Below are positions 53,856 to 63,344 of a stretch of 64,000 nucleotides of DNA, one piece after another (the first letter of the stretch is position 1; each line of letters opens with the position of its first letter). The translations under genes were made by a program, and so were the position numbers. The notes beneath the pieces were generated by a model. That model was given only the letters and a program-made list of their open reading frames with translations. It had not been told where the DNA came from and did not search any database. The stretch comes from Nitratireductor sp. (GTDB lineage Bacteria > Pseudomonadota > Alphaproteobacteria > Rhizobiales > Rhizobiaceae): NCBI RefSeq assembly GCF_017794765.1, contig NZ_CP051236.1:1113307-1177306 (forward strand), given 5' to 3'.

Positions 53856-54503
53856 GTGCTCTCGCACGACAAGGTTTGGGCAGCCATAGACGCACTGGCT
53901 GTGCGTCACTCGCTTTCCGCCTCCGGCCTGGCCCGGAAGGCAGGCCTGGATTCGACTGCCTTCAACAAGTCCAAACGGCTTTCGGCGGACGGCCGGCCAC
54001 GCTGGCCTTCTACAGAATCTCTTTCGAAGATCATGGAAGCGACCGGCACCACGATCTGGGAATTTGTCGCGCTGTTGCAGCACGATGGCAAACCATCCGA
54101 ACCCTATGAACAGCCTCCATCGAGCGTTCCGCTGATCGGCTTTGCCCAGGCGGGAGCTGGTGGTTTCTTTGACGATGCGGGTTTCCCGTTGGGAGAAGGA
54201 TGGGAGCACGTCGATCTGCCAGGGCAGGCGCATGAAGGCGCATATGCGCTTCAGGTGCAGGGGGAGTCCATGATGCCGCTGTATCGTGATGGCGATACGC
54301 TGATCGTGGACCCGACCGCGCGCCTGCGCCGCGGTGATCGTGTGGTGGTCAAGACTGCGGGTGGCGAGGTAATGGCAAAGGTTCTTTTGCGTCAGACGAG
54401 CCGGCAGGTAGAATTGCTTTCCCTCAACCCTGACCACCCCAATCGCGTTCTCGAAAAGTCGCAGATGGAGTGGATGGCGCGCATCATCTGGGCAAGTCAG
54501 TGA
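53856..54503 (+). CDS. XRE/S24-type transcription regulator (LexA/CI-like)
   Basis: 215-residue regulator with an N-terminal HTH (about 5-75; SLSASGLARKAGLDSTAFNKSKR) and a C-terminal S24 peptidase/LexA-like domain. The catalytic pair is Ser138 (GESMMPL) and Lys175 (EVMAKVLL), and Ala99-Gly100 in AQAGAGG could be the self-cleavage site. GTG 53856 is preferred over ATG 53847 because GGAAGG then lies at a normal distance and MLSHDKVWAAID is the conserved start. It may respond to DNA damage; the inverted repeat upstream suggests autoregulation. Confidence 0.87.
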   Translation: MLSHDKVWAAIDALAVRHSLSASGLARKAGLDSTAFNKSKRLSADGRPRWPSTESLSKIMEATGTTIWEFVALLQHDGKPSEPYEQPPSSVPLIGFAQAGAGGFFDDAGFPLGEGWEHVDLPGQAHEGAYALQVQGESMMPLYRDGDTLIVDPTARLRRGDRVVVKTAGGEVMAKVLLRQTSRQVELLSLNPDHPNRVLEKSQMEWMARIIWASQ

Positions 54504-55126
54504 TGCGCGGGCACCTGCGCCGCAGCATTTGGCTTCTGGCCGCCGCCGCGATGTTCGCGTCCTCTGGGTTCGGCCCTGCTGTAGCTCAGGACAGGCGGCA
54601 ACCCCGCATCATCGCGCCTGAGCTCGTGGCGCCCCCGCCAATCGATGCCACCGGGTTGAAGCGCGCGGATCCGCGCATACCGTTGAGCGAACTTGGTGCG
54701 CCCGCGCCCGAACCAAAGTCTCAGGACACGCTCTACTACCGACCGATCGCAATCGCCGCGGGCATGTTTGAATCCGAGGGGCACACCATCACCGTTGCGG
54801 GTATCCGCGTCATTGCTCCCGACAGGGTTTGTGATGCAACTGATGGCGGTGCGTGGCCCTGTGGCAAGCGTGCCCGCACGGCGTTTCGGTACTGGTTGCG
54901 CGGGCGCGCAGTGGAGTGCCACGTTGAGGAGAAGACGGACAAGGCCGCTGCGGAACAAGCGGGCGACAAACCGATGCGCTGTTCTCTTGCAGGCTATGAT
55001 GTCGGGACGTGGCTGGTCGAAAACGGTTGGGCGCTGTCCGAGACCGGAGGCCCCTATACGGAGGCAGAAAAGGCGGCCCGCGATGCCGGCAAGGGCATAT
55101 TCAGTGGCGGGCCGTCTGGTTCATGA
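54503..55126 (+). CDS. Secreted thermonuclease-like protein
   Basis: 207 residues with a signal peptide (RRSIWLLAAAAMFASSGFGPAVAQ). The C-terminal half matches the SNase/thermonuclease-fold family (ITVAGIRVIAPDRVCDATDG, CGKRARTAFRYWLRGR, AGYDVGTWLVENGWAL), but I cannot place all three catalytic residues (Arg, Glu, Arg), so it may be inactive. Four Cys could form disulfides. The ATG overlaps the preceding stop by one base (TGATG), so it is coupled to the S24-type gene. Confidence 0.8.
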   Translation: MRGHLRRSIWLLAAAAMFASSGFGPAVAQDRRQPRIIAPELVAPPPIDATGLKRADPRIPLSELGAPAPEPKSQDTLYYRPIAIAAGMFESEGHTITVAGIRVIAPDRVCDATDGGAWPCGKRARTAFRYWLRGRAVECHVEEKTDKAAAEQAGDKPMRCSLAGYDVGTWLVENGWALSETGGPYTEAEKAARDAGKGIFSGGPSGS

Positions 55127-55150
55127 TCAAACGCTGAATACGGCTTGGCT

Positions 55151-56806
55151 TCAGAGTTTGCCGGTGAGCGCTGCGGTGATCAGGGCGCGGGTTTCCGCGA
55201 TCCCGTAAAGCGCTGCAAAGGAGCCGAAGCGTGGGCCCCGTTCCTGTCCCAGAAGCACCTGATAGAGCATCTGGAAAAATGCCACCGAAACGCCCGGCCC
55301 CCCATTCGGGCTCTTGCGCTTGTGATCCTGATAGCGCTCGATGCCGCGGGCCACATCCAGAATGGCATTCTGGATCGCTTCGCCATCGGCATCTGCCGGC
55401 AGGGCACCAAGTGCATCGTTGATGCCGGCCAGCGCCTCGCGTTCGACCTCGTCGGGGGTGCGGAATGCTTTGGATGGCTTTACGAAATCCTCGAAATAGC
55501 GCAACGCGTAGCCGGTAAGACGGTCGAGCTCGGGATGTGTCTGCGGTGTGACACCGGGCGCATAGCGCGAGATAAAACCCCAAAGAACGTCCGTGTTCTG
55601 CGCGTTGGATGCGCTGACGAGGTTGAGCAGCAGCGCAAACGGCACGGGAAGTTCGGTGGCCGGCGGATTGCCGTCATGAATGTGCCAGACCGGGTTGCCC
55701 AGCCGGTTCTTCCAGTCCTGGCGGTCATAGGCCGACAGGAAGGTGTAATACTCGTCAACCGCACGCGGTATGACATCGAAATAGAGCTTCTTGGCCGCCT
55801 TCGGCTTCTGGAACATGTATAGGGAAAGGCTCTCCGTCGGCGCATAGGCGAGCCATTCGTCAATGGTCAGGCCATTGCCCTTGGATTTGGAGATCTTCTG
55901 GCCGTTCTCGTCGAGGAACAGCTCGTAGTTGAACCCTTCCGGCGGCTCTTTGCCGAGCGCCGTGCAGATCTGCGCCGCCAGCTTGACACTGTCGATCAGG
56001 TCCTTGCCGGACATTTCATAGTCGACGCCAAGAGCTGCCCAGCGCATCGCCCAGTCGGGCTTCCACTGCAGCTTGCAGTGCCCGCCGGTCACGGGTGTCT
56101 CGAACATTTCGCCGCTCTCGGGGTCACGCCAGACGATGGTGCCGGCGTCGACCTTGCGTTCTTCAAGAGGCACCTGCATCACCACGCCGGTTTTCGGGTG
56201 GATCGGCAGAAAGGGCGAATAGGTCTGCGCACGCTCCTCGCGGAGAGATGGCAGCATGATGTCCATCACCGCGTCATAGCGCTCCAGCAGCGTGCGGAGC
56301 ATCTCGTCAAAACGGCCCGAGGCATAATACTCGGTCGAGGAGGCAAATTCGTAGTCGAAGCCGAACTGGTCAAGAAACGCTCTCAACCGGGCATTGTTGG
56401 CCGCGCCGAAGGAAGGATACTCGTTGGAGAACGGGTCCGGCACCTGTGTCAGCGGCTTGCCAAGATGGGAGCGCAGCATCTCCTTGTTGGGCACATTGTC
56501 GGGGACCTTCCGCAACCCGTCCATATCGTCTGAGAAGCAAAGAATCCGGGTTTTGACCCTGTCCTCGGTGAGCACGCGAAAAGCATGCCGCACCATGGAG
56601 GTGCGCGCCACTTCGCCGAAGGTGCCGATATGGGGCAGACCGGAGGGACCGTAGCCCGTTTCAAACAGAACGGTGTCGGGGAAGGCGCCGCCCTCGTAGC
56701 GTTTGACGATTTTGCGCGCTTCTTCGAAGGGCCAGGCCTTGCTTTCGGCTGCGGCCTCCATCACTTCGGGCGTCAATTCAAGCGCGTCTCGGCTTGCCGT
56801 CGTCAT
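55151..56806 (-). CDS. lysS: Lysine--tRNA ligase, class I
   Basis: 551-residue class I LysRS, the archaeal-type form also used by many Alphaproteobacteria instead of class II. The HIGH motif is HIGT in [14 protein letters not shown] (about 58), and the KMSKS motif is KISKSKGNG (about 287). The ATG at 56806 gives [15 protein letters not shown]; an upstream start at 56872 would add 22 residues. It converges with the nuclease-like gene, 24 bases apart. Confidence 0.96.
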   Translation of the reverse strand: MTTASRDALELTPEVMEAAAESKAWPFEEARKIVKRYEGGAFPDTVLFETGYGPSGLPHIGTFGEVARTSMVRHAFRVLTEDRVKTRILCFSDDMDGLRKVPDNVPNKEMLRSHLGKPLTQVPDPFSNEYPSFGAANNARLRAFLDQFGFDYEFASSTEYYASGRFDEMLRTLLERYDAVMDIMLPSLREERAQTYSPFLPIHPKTGVVMQVPLEERKVDAGTIVWRDPESGEMFETPVTGGHCKLQWKPDWAMRWAALGVDYEMSGKDLIDSVKLAAQICTALGKEPPEGFNYELFLDENGQKISKSKGNGLTIDEWLAYAPTESLSLYMFQKPKAAKKLYFDVIPRAVDEYYTFLSAYDRQDWKNRLGNPVWHIHDGNPPATELPVPFALLLNLVSASNAQNTDVLWGFISRYAPGVTPQTHPELDRLTGYALRYFEDFVKPSKAFRTPDEVEREALAGINDALGALPADADGEAIQNAILDVARGIERYQDHKRKSPNGGPGVSVAFFQMLYQVLLGQERGPRFGSFAALYGIAETRALITAALTGKL

Positions 56807-56951
56807 GTCGCTTTCCAGGGTTTGGGTTTCATCAAAAGCAATGCCTGTAAGGCGGCTCAGGCGGTGCGTCAATCGAAGCGGCGATTTTTCATTGCGACAT
56901 GACGCCCGGCTACCTACTTTCAGGCTCCATTGTTTGCCAGCGGAGATTGAG

Positions 56952-57365
56952 ATGGCCGAGCCGACCGCCCACGAAGCCCTGATCTATTTGATGGTTGTCA
57001 TGTCGGCCGCTGACCGGGACATGACCGACGCGGAGCTCGCCATAATCGGAGACACGATTCGTTCCTGGCCGGTGTTCAGGGAATTCGATGACAACCGCAT
57101 TATCGAAGTGGCGCGTCAGTGCCAGCAGATCCTTCAGGAAGACAGCGGTCTCGAGCGCATCCTGAGTGCCGTGCGCGACACCGTGCCGGCGAAACTGCAC
57201 GACACGGCCTATGCACTGGCGGTCGAGGTCGCGGCTGCCGACATGCATGTCGAGCCTGAAGAAAAGCGCATGCTTCATATCGTCCGAAGCCGGCTGCATC
57301 TCGAGCCTCTCGTGGCAGCGGCCATTGAGCGAACAGTTCAGGCCCGCAAACGTACACTTGCCTGA
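56952..57365 (+). CDS. TerB-like protein
   Basis: 137-residue all-helical cytoplasmic protein with the TerB pattern: [23 protein letters not shown] near the N-terminus and [19 protein letters not shown], whose acidic residues match the metal-binding part of the family. The name comes from tellurite resistance operons, but stand-alone copies are common and unlinked to tellurite. The ATG at 56952 has GGAGATTGAG upstream. It is divergent from lysS. Confidence 0.85.
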   Translation: MAEPTAHEALIYLMVVMSAADRDMTDAELAIIGDTIRSWPVFREFDDNRIIEVARQCQQILQEDSGLERILSAVRDTVPAKLHDTAYALAVEVAAADMHVEPEEKRMLHIVRSRLHLEPLVAAAIERTVQARKRTLA

Positions 57366-57426
57366 TCGGGTGCCCGCTCAAGCGCATGTGACTGGCGTTT
57401 GATCGGCATTGCGGAATAATGGCGCC

Positions 57427-58251
57427 ATGACCTCGTTTCTGTTCTCCGAAGCGGCAATCCGTCTCTTCGCATTCATCGGCATATTTGCAGCCATGGGGCT
57501 ATACGAACTCTGGTCGCCACGTCTGGAGCGACCGGAGATGACCGGTGCGCTGAAATCGCGCCGGTGGTTCGCAAATCTTTCCATGGTTTTGATTTCATCG
57601 GTAATGCTCAGGGTGGTTTTCCCGGCGGCCGCGGTGGGAGCTGCGCTTTGGGCCGAAGCACGTGGCTTTGGGCTCTTCCACGGCGTGGGCGTCGATCCGC
57701 TTCTCGCGGGACTGGTATCGTTTGTCGTGCTTGATTTCGCGGTCTGGCTCGAACATCTGGCAAGCCACAAGATTCCGGTCTTGTGGCGCATTCATCGCAT
57801 GCATCATGCCGACAATGGTTTTGACGTGACCACAGGTCTGCGTTTCCACCCACTCGAAATTCTTCTTTCGATGGCATGGAAGGCGGTTATTGTCGTTCTT
57901 CTCGGCGCGCCGGTTTTATCCGTTCTGTTTTTCGAGATTGTCCTGAACGGTATGTCGATGTTCAACCACTCGAATGTGAGGCTTCCGCTCGGGCTTGATC
58001 GAGTGCTCCGGCTGCTTGTGGTGACCCCGGATATGCATCGCGTCCATCATTCCACAATAAGACGGGAGACGGATTCCAATTACGGCTTCAACTTTCCGTT
58101 TTGGGATCGTTTGTTCGGCACCTATATCGCCCAGCCGAAACTGGGCCATGAGGGCATGGACATCGGCTTGTCCGCCTATCGCGGCACCTTTACGGCAACG
58201 CTTCTTTGGATGCTGGCCCTGCCATTTCGCTCGTTGCGACGGGATCAGTAG
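57427..58251 (+). CDS. Fatty acid hydroxylase / sterol desaturase-family membrane protein
   Basis: 274-residue di-iron membrane enzyme. The His boxes are present: HLASH (about 110), HRMHH (about 123-127), HSNVR region and HRVHH (about 206-210), with four or so membrane spans. Members hydroxylate or desaturate lipids, carotenoids or sterols; the substrate here is unknown. The ATG at 57427 fits the start MTSFLFSEAAIRLF. It overlaps the convergent binding-protein gene by 7 bases. Confidence 0.88.
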   Translation: MTSFLFSEAAIRLFAFIGIFAAMGLYELWSPRLERPEMTGALKSRRWFANLSMVLISSVMLRVVFPAAAVGAALWAEARGFGLFHGVGVDPLLAGLVSFVVLDFAVWLEHLASHKIPVLWRIHRMHHADNGFDVTTGLRFHPLEILLSMAWKAVIVVLLGAPVLSVLFFEIVLNGMSMFNHSNVRLPLGLDRVLRLLVVTPDMHRVHHSTIRRETDSNYGFNFPFWDRLFGTYIAQPKLGHEGMDIGLSAYRGTFTATLLWMLALPFRSLRRDQ

Positions 58252-59087
58252 AAACCAATGGGAAAATAACGCAGGTAAATATCCGTGAAACGCCCGCCTG
58301 TGTCGATGTTGTGAAGGGCGAAATCGATCGCCTGCGCAAGTTGGGGCATATCGCGCGGTATGGCGATTGCCAGACCCTGCCCCAGATATTCTGGCGCCAG
58401 ATAAGGTCCACCTGCGAAAGCGCAGCAGTTTTCGGAGTCCCGGCCCGCAAGCCAGAAGCTCAGTTTCACGCCATCGCCGAAGATGCCATCGATCCTGCCC
58501 GACTTCAGGTCGTCGAAGAGCCAGTCGGTCCGGCTATACACAACGCTTTGCGCCCGCGGGAAGAGATCGCGCAACAGCATTTCGTGGGCGCTGGCGCCGA
58601 TGACGCCAATCCGTTTGCCGGCGATATTTGCGTGAAGCGGTTCAGAAAGCTTCCCTCCGCGTCGGGTAACAAGCCGCGCAGGGAAGCGTAGATAAGGACG
58701 TGAAAACAGATAGCGCTCTCGGTTTTCAGCCGTGATCGCCATCCCCGCGATGATCGCCTCGCCCTGGTTGTTCTCAATCGCTGGGCCGAGTTCATCCCAG
58801 GGCAAAGCCTGCACCTGGCAACGTTCCATCATCTCAAGCTCAGCGCAAATCTCCCGCGCAAGATCGATATGGAGGCCGCTGAGCCGGTTCTCAGCGTCCA
58901 GATAGTTGAACGGATAGAAATCGACCGTGGTCAGAAAACGCAGTCTCGCCAAAGCGGAAAGGTCTGGCTTTGATTGCCGTTGCTTGGGTTCCCAAAAGCC
59001 CGGAGGAGCTGTGTCCTCTGCGATAGTGATCTGCGTGGGATAGAAGAAGAACAGGGCAATCGCAATTTGAAGAATGGGCAATTTCAT
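58245..59087 (-). CDS. Periplasmic amino-acid-type binding protein (SBP family 3)
   Basis: 280 residues with a signal peptide (MKLPILQIAIALFFFYPTQITIA). The family 3 binding fold is visible: LRFLTTVDFYPFNYLDAENRLSGLHIDLAREICAELEM, IIAGMAITAENRERYLFSRPYLRFPARLV and the ligand loop GKRIGVIGASAHEML. No transporter permease or ATPase gene is next to it, so it may feed another transporter or act as a sensor. An upstream in-frame ATG (59180) would give a longer N-terminus; the 59087 start puts the signal peptide first. Confidence 0.85.
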   Translation of the reverse strand: MKLPILQIAIALFFFYPTQITIAEDTAPPGFWEPKQRQSKPDLSALARLRFLTTVDFYPFNYLDAENRLSGLHIDLAREICAELEMMERCQVQALPWDELGPAIENNQGEAIIAGMAITAENRERYLFSRPYLRFPARLVTRRGGKLSEPLHANIAGKRIGVIGASAHEMLLRDLFPRAQSVVYSRTDWLFDDLKSGRIDGIFGDGVKLSFWLAGRDSENCCAFAGGPYLAPEYLGQGLAIAIPRDMPQLAQAIDFALHNIDTGGRFTDIYLRYFPIGFY

Positions 59088-59253
59088 TGCTTTTAACGCA
59101 TAGCCGGCAAATATTTTGCAAGTTGGCTTGATGAAAAGTTTTGTGGGCTGTTCTTCAACATTTTTAAATTCTTGCTTCATCGCGGTATATAGTCGTCAGA
59201 TGACGCGTGAAAATTCTGCGCGCGGGGCGGCATGACGGCGGGGACGAATACAT

Positions 59254-60144
59254 ATGTTCGATTTTGTGAGGACACGGGCCTTTGTTCAGCAAATTCAAAA
59301 GGCCCGGAGCCCGCTCGCCATTTGTAGTACACTCATTTCGTTTACCGAAAACTACGGTCTTCATGCTGTTTGCGCCGGCACACTTCCCGCGAAGGGCAGT
59401 ACACCTGGCGATCAGGTCGGGCATATCGTGCTCAGCAGCTGGCCAGCGGAATGGATCGACCGCTACGTTTCGTGCAACTACATCTTTCATGATCCAATCG
59501 TAGACCATATGCGCCAAAGCGGGAATGCCATTTTATGGCGCGATATTCTGAAAACACATGACGCCTCGCGCAAAGCCTCAAAGCTTCTGAGCGAGGCACG
59601 TGATTTCAGGCTGGCCGACGGCATTGCCATGTCGTTCACCACTCTTGAGGGCGATCTGATCGTCATGTCTTTTGGCGGTGAGCGGGTTGAACTGTCTGCG
59701 TCCGAGCTGCAGATGATCTGGTTCGCTTCGTCCTACGCGATTGGGCACGCACTGAATTTACGCGGCAAGGATCGCTTTACAGAGCTTGAAGGTCTCGAAA
59801 AGGAATGTTTGCAACTCGCGGTCCGGGGCCGGTCGATTGCGGAAATCGCTGAGCGGCTTGCCATCACGGAAGATGACGTAAGAGGCGAGCTTCAACGCGC
59901 CAGACAGAAAGTCGGTCCCGGTCATGCATCGTATCGGCAGAGCGAGTTGCCACGTTTGACGCCGCGGGAGAAGGAATGCCTGCAGTGGGCGGCGTTTGGA
60001 AAATCGGAATGGGAAGTCTCGCAGATACTTGGGATCTCCGAGCATACGGCGGAAAAACATCTTCTCAACGCAAAGACAAAACTGGGCGCTTCAAATCGTG
60101 TGCATGCAGTCGCCGAAGCGATTCGGTGTGGCGTTCTTGATTGA
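59254..60144 (+). CDS. LuxR-type regulator with AHL-binding domain and two tandem HTH domains
   Basis: 296-residue quorum-sensing-type regulator. The N-terminal domain (about 15-170) has all four AHL-pocket positions at the exact TraR spacing: Trp67, Tyr71, Asp80 and Trp95. A canonical LuxR HTH is at about 232-296 (LTPREKECLQWAAFGKSEWEV). A second, degenerate copy of that HTH precedes it at 181-221 (EKECLQLAVRGRSIAEIAERL); I count 17 of 41 identical residues between them with no gaps. No luxI-type synthase is in the window. It is divergent from the binding protein and followed by a small ORF and a glycosyltransferase gene. Confidence 0.88.
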   Translation: MFDFVRTRAFVQQIQKARSPLAICSTLISFTENYGLHAVCAGTLPAKGSTPGDQVGHIVLSSWPAEWIDRYVSCNYIFHDPIVDHMRQSGNAILWRDILKTHDASRKASKLLSEARDFRLADGIAMSFTTLEGDLIVMSFGGERVELSASELQMIWFASSYAIGHALNLRGKDRFTELEGLEKECLQLAVRGRSIAEIAERLAITEDDVRGELQRARQKVGPGHASYRQSELPRLTPREKECLQWAAFGKSEWEVSQILGISEHTAEKHLLNAKTKLGASNRVHAVAEAIRCGVLD

Positions 60145-60250
60145 AGGCCAAGAACGGGGGGGGTGGTGTCAATTTTAATATATTCTTACATAAGTTGCAG
60201 AGGATGGATTATTGTGCTGCTATAGTTGAAGTCTGGCGGGGGAGAGACTT

Positions 60251-60376
60251 ATGAAGTATGTTTTACAACTATCGCGCGCATTTTTTGATGCCAACTCGCG
60301 TTTTATTGGCGGCTATGCTCTAGTCCAGAGAGGCCTGAGCGAAAAGAAGAGTCTGGCATATAGACAGGTCGCCTGA
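60251..60376 (+). CDS. Small ORF, 41 residues, unknown
   Basis: Begins MKYVLQLSRAFFDANSR and ends SLAYRQVA. A strong ribosome site (GGGGGAGA) sits 5-6 bases before its ATG, and its stop is 4 bases from the glycosyltransferase start, so it could be translated and couple the two genes. It has a hydrophobic middle (FIGGYALV) but no clear membrane span. I do not recognise it. It could be a real small protein or a leader; conservation is not testable here. Confidence 0.5.
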   Translation: MKYVLQLSRAFFDANSRFIGGYALVQRGLSEKKSLAYRQVA

Positions 60377-60380
60377 TGGG

Positions 60381-62321
60381 ATGGTGGATCATCTCGTCGA
60401 AGGTCGGACGATCGTAGACAAATCCGGGGAAATCAGCGAGGAAGAGGGGTTACCAGACGCAGCTGTCCCGTCTGCCGTTGCGGACTGGCTGCCGATCCTC
60501 AAAACCCTCTCAATCCCTGAAGACGAAGCGCACCGCGTTGACGCGCGGGCCAGGATGGCCGGGTTCTGTTTTCAGACGGAGCTTCTGTCGTCCGGCCTCG
60601 TGTCCGAACGGGCTTTGTTCATTGCTCTTGCGCAGCATCTCGGATTGGCCTTCGTCTCCCGGGTGGATCCCGACGCGCTTGTCATGCGTGAGAAACAGGG
60701 CCTGGCCGCGCTTGGACGTCGCGGAGGAGCGCGCGTGAGCCTGATTGTAGACGAGCCCGGGCTGTCTGTAGTGCTCATTGCCCCGGACAAGCTCAACATT
60801 CCGGCTTTAAGATCGTTTGTGCAACGTTATCCGCGCGCCTCCACACGGATTCGAGTCGTGCAGCCCACCGTATTGCGAGATGCGATTTCGTCGCGGTCTC
60901 AGAACGCGCTTATGCGTATTGCCACGGAAGAACTGTTTTCGATCGCACCGGAGATGTCTGCGCGCTTTGTCGCCAATGCATGGCAGGGAGCAGTGCTGGG
61001 GGCCGGTCTTGTTTCTTTGGCCTTTGCTGCCCTCTTTTCGCCTTGGCTGACACTCCTGGTGCTGCACGGATTGTTTTCTTTGGCTTTTTTCTCGTGCGTC
61101 CTTTTAAGAGTCATCATTCGGATGAGTGGATGCCGGCCGTCGCAGCCGTCTATCACAACCGTCCGTCCGGCAGAGATGCCTGTCTATTCGGTGCTGATCG
61201 CGCTCTACAGGGAGGCGGAGATCGTTCCCGATCTGCTGGTCGCGCTTGGCAAGATCGTCTGGCCACGCGCCAAGCTTGAGATCAAGCTGGTCTGCGAACA
61301 GGATGATGGCGAGACGCTGGCAGCCCTGCGCGCACAGGAATTGCGACCTTATATCGAGGTCATTGAAGTGCCTGCGGGCGGGCCGCGCACCAAGCCGAAA
61401 GCCCTGTCATACGCACTCCCGATGACGTCGGGAACCTTCGTTGCCCTCTATGATGCGGAGGACCGTCCACACCCGTTCCAGCTCGTCGAAGCCTGGCATG
61501 CCTTCCGCAACGCGGATGAGCGGCTTGCCTGTGTCCAGGCGCCTCTGAGCATCTCCAATCGACGTGAGAGCTGGGTGTCGGCGATGTTCGCGCTCGAATA
61601 CGCAGCACTCTTCCGTGCGGTGCTGCCATGGTTGGCGCGGCGCGGTTTAATGATGCCCCTGGGTGGCACCTCGAACCACTTCCGCCGGTCTGCGCTTGAG
61701 GACGCTGGCGGGTGGGATCCCTACAATGTGACGGAAGATGCGGACCTCGGCGCTCGCCTTTGTCGGTTCGGGTATCGGACGGACGTGATCTGCAATGCCA
61801 CGCAGGAGGATGCTCCGACAGATATTCGCACCTGGCTGCCTCAGCGCACCCGCTGGTTCAAGGGATGGGTTCAGACCTGGCTTGTCCATATGCGAAACCC
61901 CTTCGCAACGGCTCGCGAAGTTGGGATGCCATCTTTCTTGATCATGCAGGTGTTGTTCGCAGGCATGGTGCTGTCGGCACTGGCCTATGGTGTGTTCTGG
62001 GCGACCACTCTTGGGATCGGCATCTACTGGATTTTCGGCGGCGTATTCAGACCTGTGGAAGGTCTGTTGTTGCTCATCGATACCGCGAATGTGGTTTTGG
62101 GCCATGCAGCCTTTTTGATGCTGGGCTGGTCGACGCTCCACAAGACCGAAAGATCGGGCTTCTGGAAGCGCGTTCTGTGGACCCCGGCTTATTGGTGTCT
62201 GATGTCGGTCGCCGCGTGGCGTTGCGTCTGGCAACTCTACTGGAATCCCCATCACTGGGAGAAAACGCCACACAAAAGACGCCATCAAGTCCGGGTTTCA
62301 ATCCAGAAACCCGGGGCCTGA
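60381..62321 (+). CDS. Membrane glycosyltransferase family 2 with MshEN/GspE-N-like N-terminal domain
   Basis: 646 residues. Residues about 35-180 resemble the MshEN/GspE N-terminal domain ([24 protein letters not shown]), which in relatives can bind cyclic di-GMP. Two membrane spans (about 200-245) are followed by the GT2 core with DxD-type DAED (358-361), TEDAD (451-455) and QRTRW (488-492), and four C-terminal spans. These are the motifs of processive synthases (cellulose/hyaluronan type). The product is unknown. It converges on ppk2 (24-base overlap at 62298-62321) and follows the small ORF. Confidence 0.9.
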   Translation: MVDHLVEGRTIVDKSGEISEEEGLPDAAVPSAVADWLPILKTLSIPEDEAHRVDARARMAGFCFQTELLSSGLVSERALFIALAQHLGLAFVSRVDPDALVMREKQGLAALGRRGGARVSLIVDEPGLSVVLIAPDKLNIPALRSFVQRYPRASTRIRVVQPTVLRDAISSRSQNALMRIATEELFSIAPEMSARFVANAWQGAVLGAGLVSLAFAALFSPWLTLLVLHGLFSLAFFSCVLLRVIIRMSGCRPSQPSITTVRPAEMPVYSVLIALYREAEIVPDLLVALGKIVWPRAKLEIKLVCEQDDGETLAALRAQELRPYIEVIEVPAGGPRTKPKALSYALPMTSGTFVALYDAEDRPHPFQLVEAWHAFRNADERLACVQAPLSISNRRESWVSAMFALEYAALFRAVLPWLARRGLMMPLGGTSNHFRRSALEDAGGWDPYNVTEDADLGARLCRFGYRTDVICNATQEDAPTDIRTWLPQRTRWFKGWVQTWLVHMRNPFATAREVGMPSFLIMQVLFAGMVLSALAYGVFWATTLGIGIYWIFGGVFRPVEGLLLLIDTANVVLGHAAFLMLGWSTLHKTERSGFWKRVLWTPAYWCLMSVAAWRCVWQLYWNPHHWEKTPHKRRHQVRVSIQKPGA

Positions 62322-63197
62322 ACCGATGATAAGCTGATCTTCCTGGCCGATGGCCTCAAGGTCGCGGCCGTCATAGGCAATTGACAGAAGCATCCGGCGA
62401 ATGACCGCGAGGCGTGCCCGTCGCTTGTCATTCGCCCGCACGATCGTCCACGGCGCATGGGCGCTGTGCGTGCGCTCGAGCATGAGATCGCGCATACGGG
62501 TATAATCATCCCATTTCTTTATGCCGGCGACATCCATCGACGAGAATTTCCAGTATTTAAGCCGGCTGTGTCGACGGTCATGAAATCGCCCGAGCTGCGT
62601 TTCCTGGCCGATATTCAGCCAGAACTTGAAGAAATGAATGCCGTCATTGACGATGGCGCGTTCGAAATCCGGGGCTTCATCCAGGAACTGCTCGTGTTGC
62701 GCAGGCGTACAGAAACCCATTACGGGCTCGACGCCGCCCCGATTGTACCAGGACCGATCGAAGGTGACCAACTCCCCACTGGTTGGGAAATGTGCCACAT
62801 AACGCTGAAAATACCATTGGCCCCGCTCGGTTTCGCTGGGCTTGGGCAAGGCAACATTGCGTGCGCTGCGTGGGTTGAGGTATGCGCGAATGCGCGAAAT
62901 CGTACCGCCCTTGCCGGCGGCGTCCCGGCCTTCAAACAGAGCCATGACGCGGGCACCGCTTTTCTGCATCCAGGCCTGGAGTTTGACGAGTTCAACCTGA
63001 AGTGCCTCTAGCTGCTCTTCATAATCGTCCCTGTCGAGCTTTTCGTCATAGGGATATCCGCCCGCCGTCAGTTCCTTGTCCTTGATCCAGTCTGGAAGGT
63101 CCGGATCGTTTATGTCGAACTCCCTTTTCTTGCCAGCCAGGGACAGCTTGATGGGTTCGATTTTTTCCAGGGCGGGGTTTTCCAGAGGCTTGTTCAT
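62298..63197 (-). CDS. ppk2: Polyphosphate kinase 2
   Basis: 299-residue PPK2 class enzyme, which uses polyphosphate to phosphorylate nucleoside diphosphates or the reverse. Walker A is GRDAAGKG (90-97), with the family segment [19 protein letters not shown] (Walker B and lid region) and the lid [27 protein letters not shown] sequence. The ATG at 63197 gives [15 protein letters not shown]; the frame extends upstream without family-like sequence. Its C-terminus overlaps the convergent glycosyltransferase gene by 24 bases. Confidence 0.94.
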   Translation of the reverse strand: MNKPLENPALEKIEPIKLSLAGKKREFDINDPDLPDWIKDKELTAGGYPYDEKLDRDDYEEQLEALQVELVKLQAWMQKSGARVMALFEGRDAAGKGGTISRIRAYLNPRSARNVALPKPSETERGQWYFQRYVAHFPTSGELVTFDRSWYNRGGVEPVMGFCTPAQHEQFLDEAPDFERAIVNDGIHFFKFWLNIGQETQLGRFHDRRHSRLKYWKFSSMDVAGIKKWDDYTRMRDLMLERTHSAHAPWTIVRANDKRRARLAVIRRMLLSIAYDGRDLEAIGQEDQLIIGSGPGFLD

Positions 63198-63344
63198 AAA
63201 ATCGATCCTGAACCGTGGGAGTGTCCATGCTATTTGCAGCTTGATACAAGGTCCAGCGGCGAAGGCAAAGCAACAACAGGTCTTCATGAAACGAACCCGG
63301 GAAACTGCGTGCTGGCGTCCACGGGGATAAAGTTGGTTGGCGGT

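Noticed and set aside
59194..59205. CGTCA-GA-TGACG short palindrome upstream of the LuxR-type gene
   Set aside because: It resembles a lux-type dyad only loosely (5-base arms), so I did not list it as an operator.
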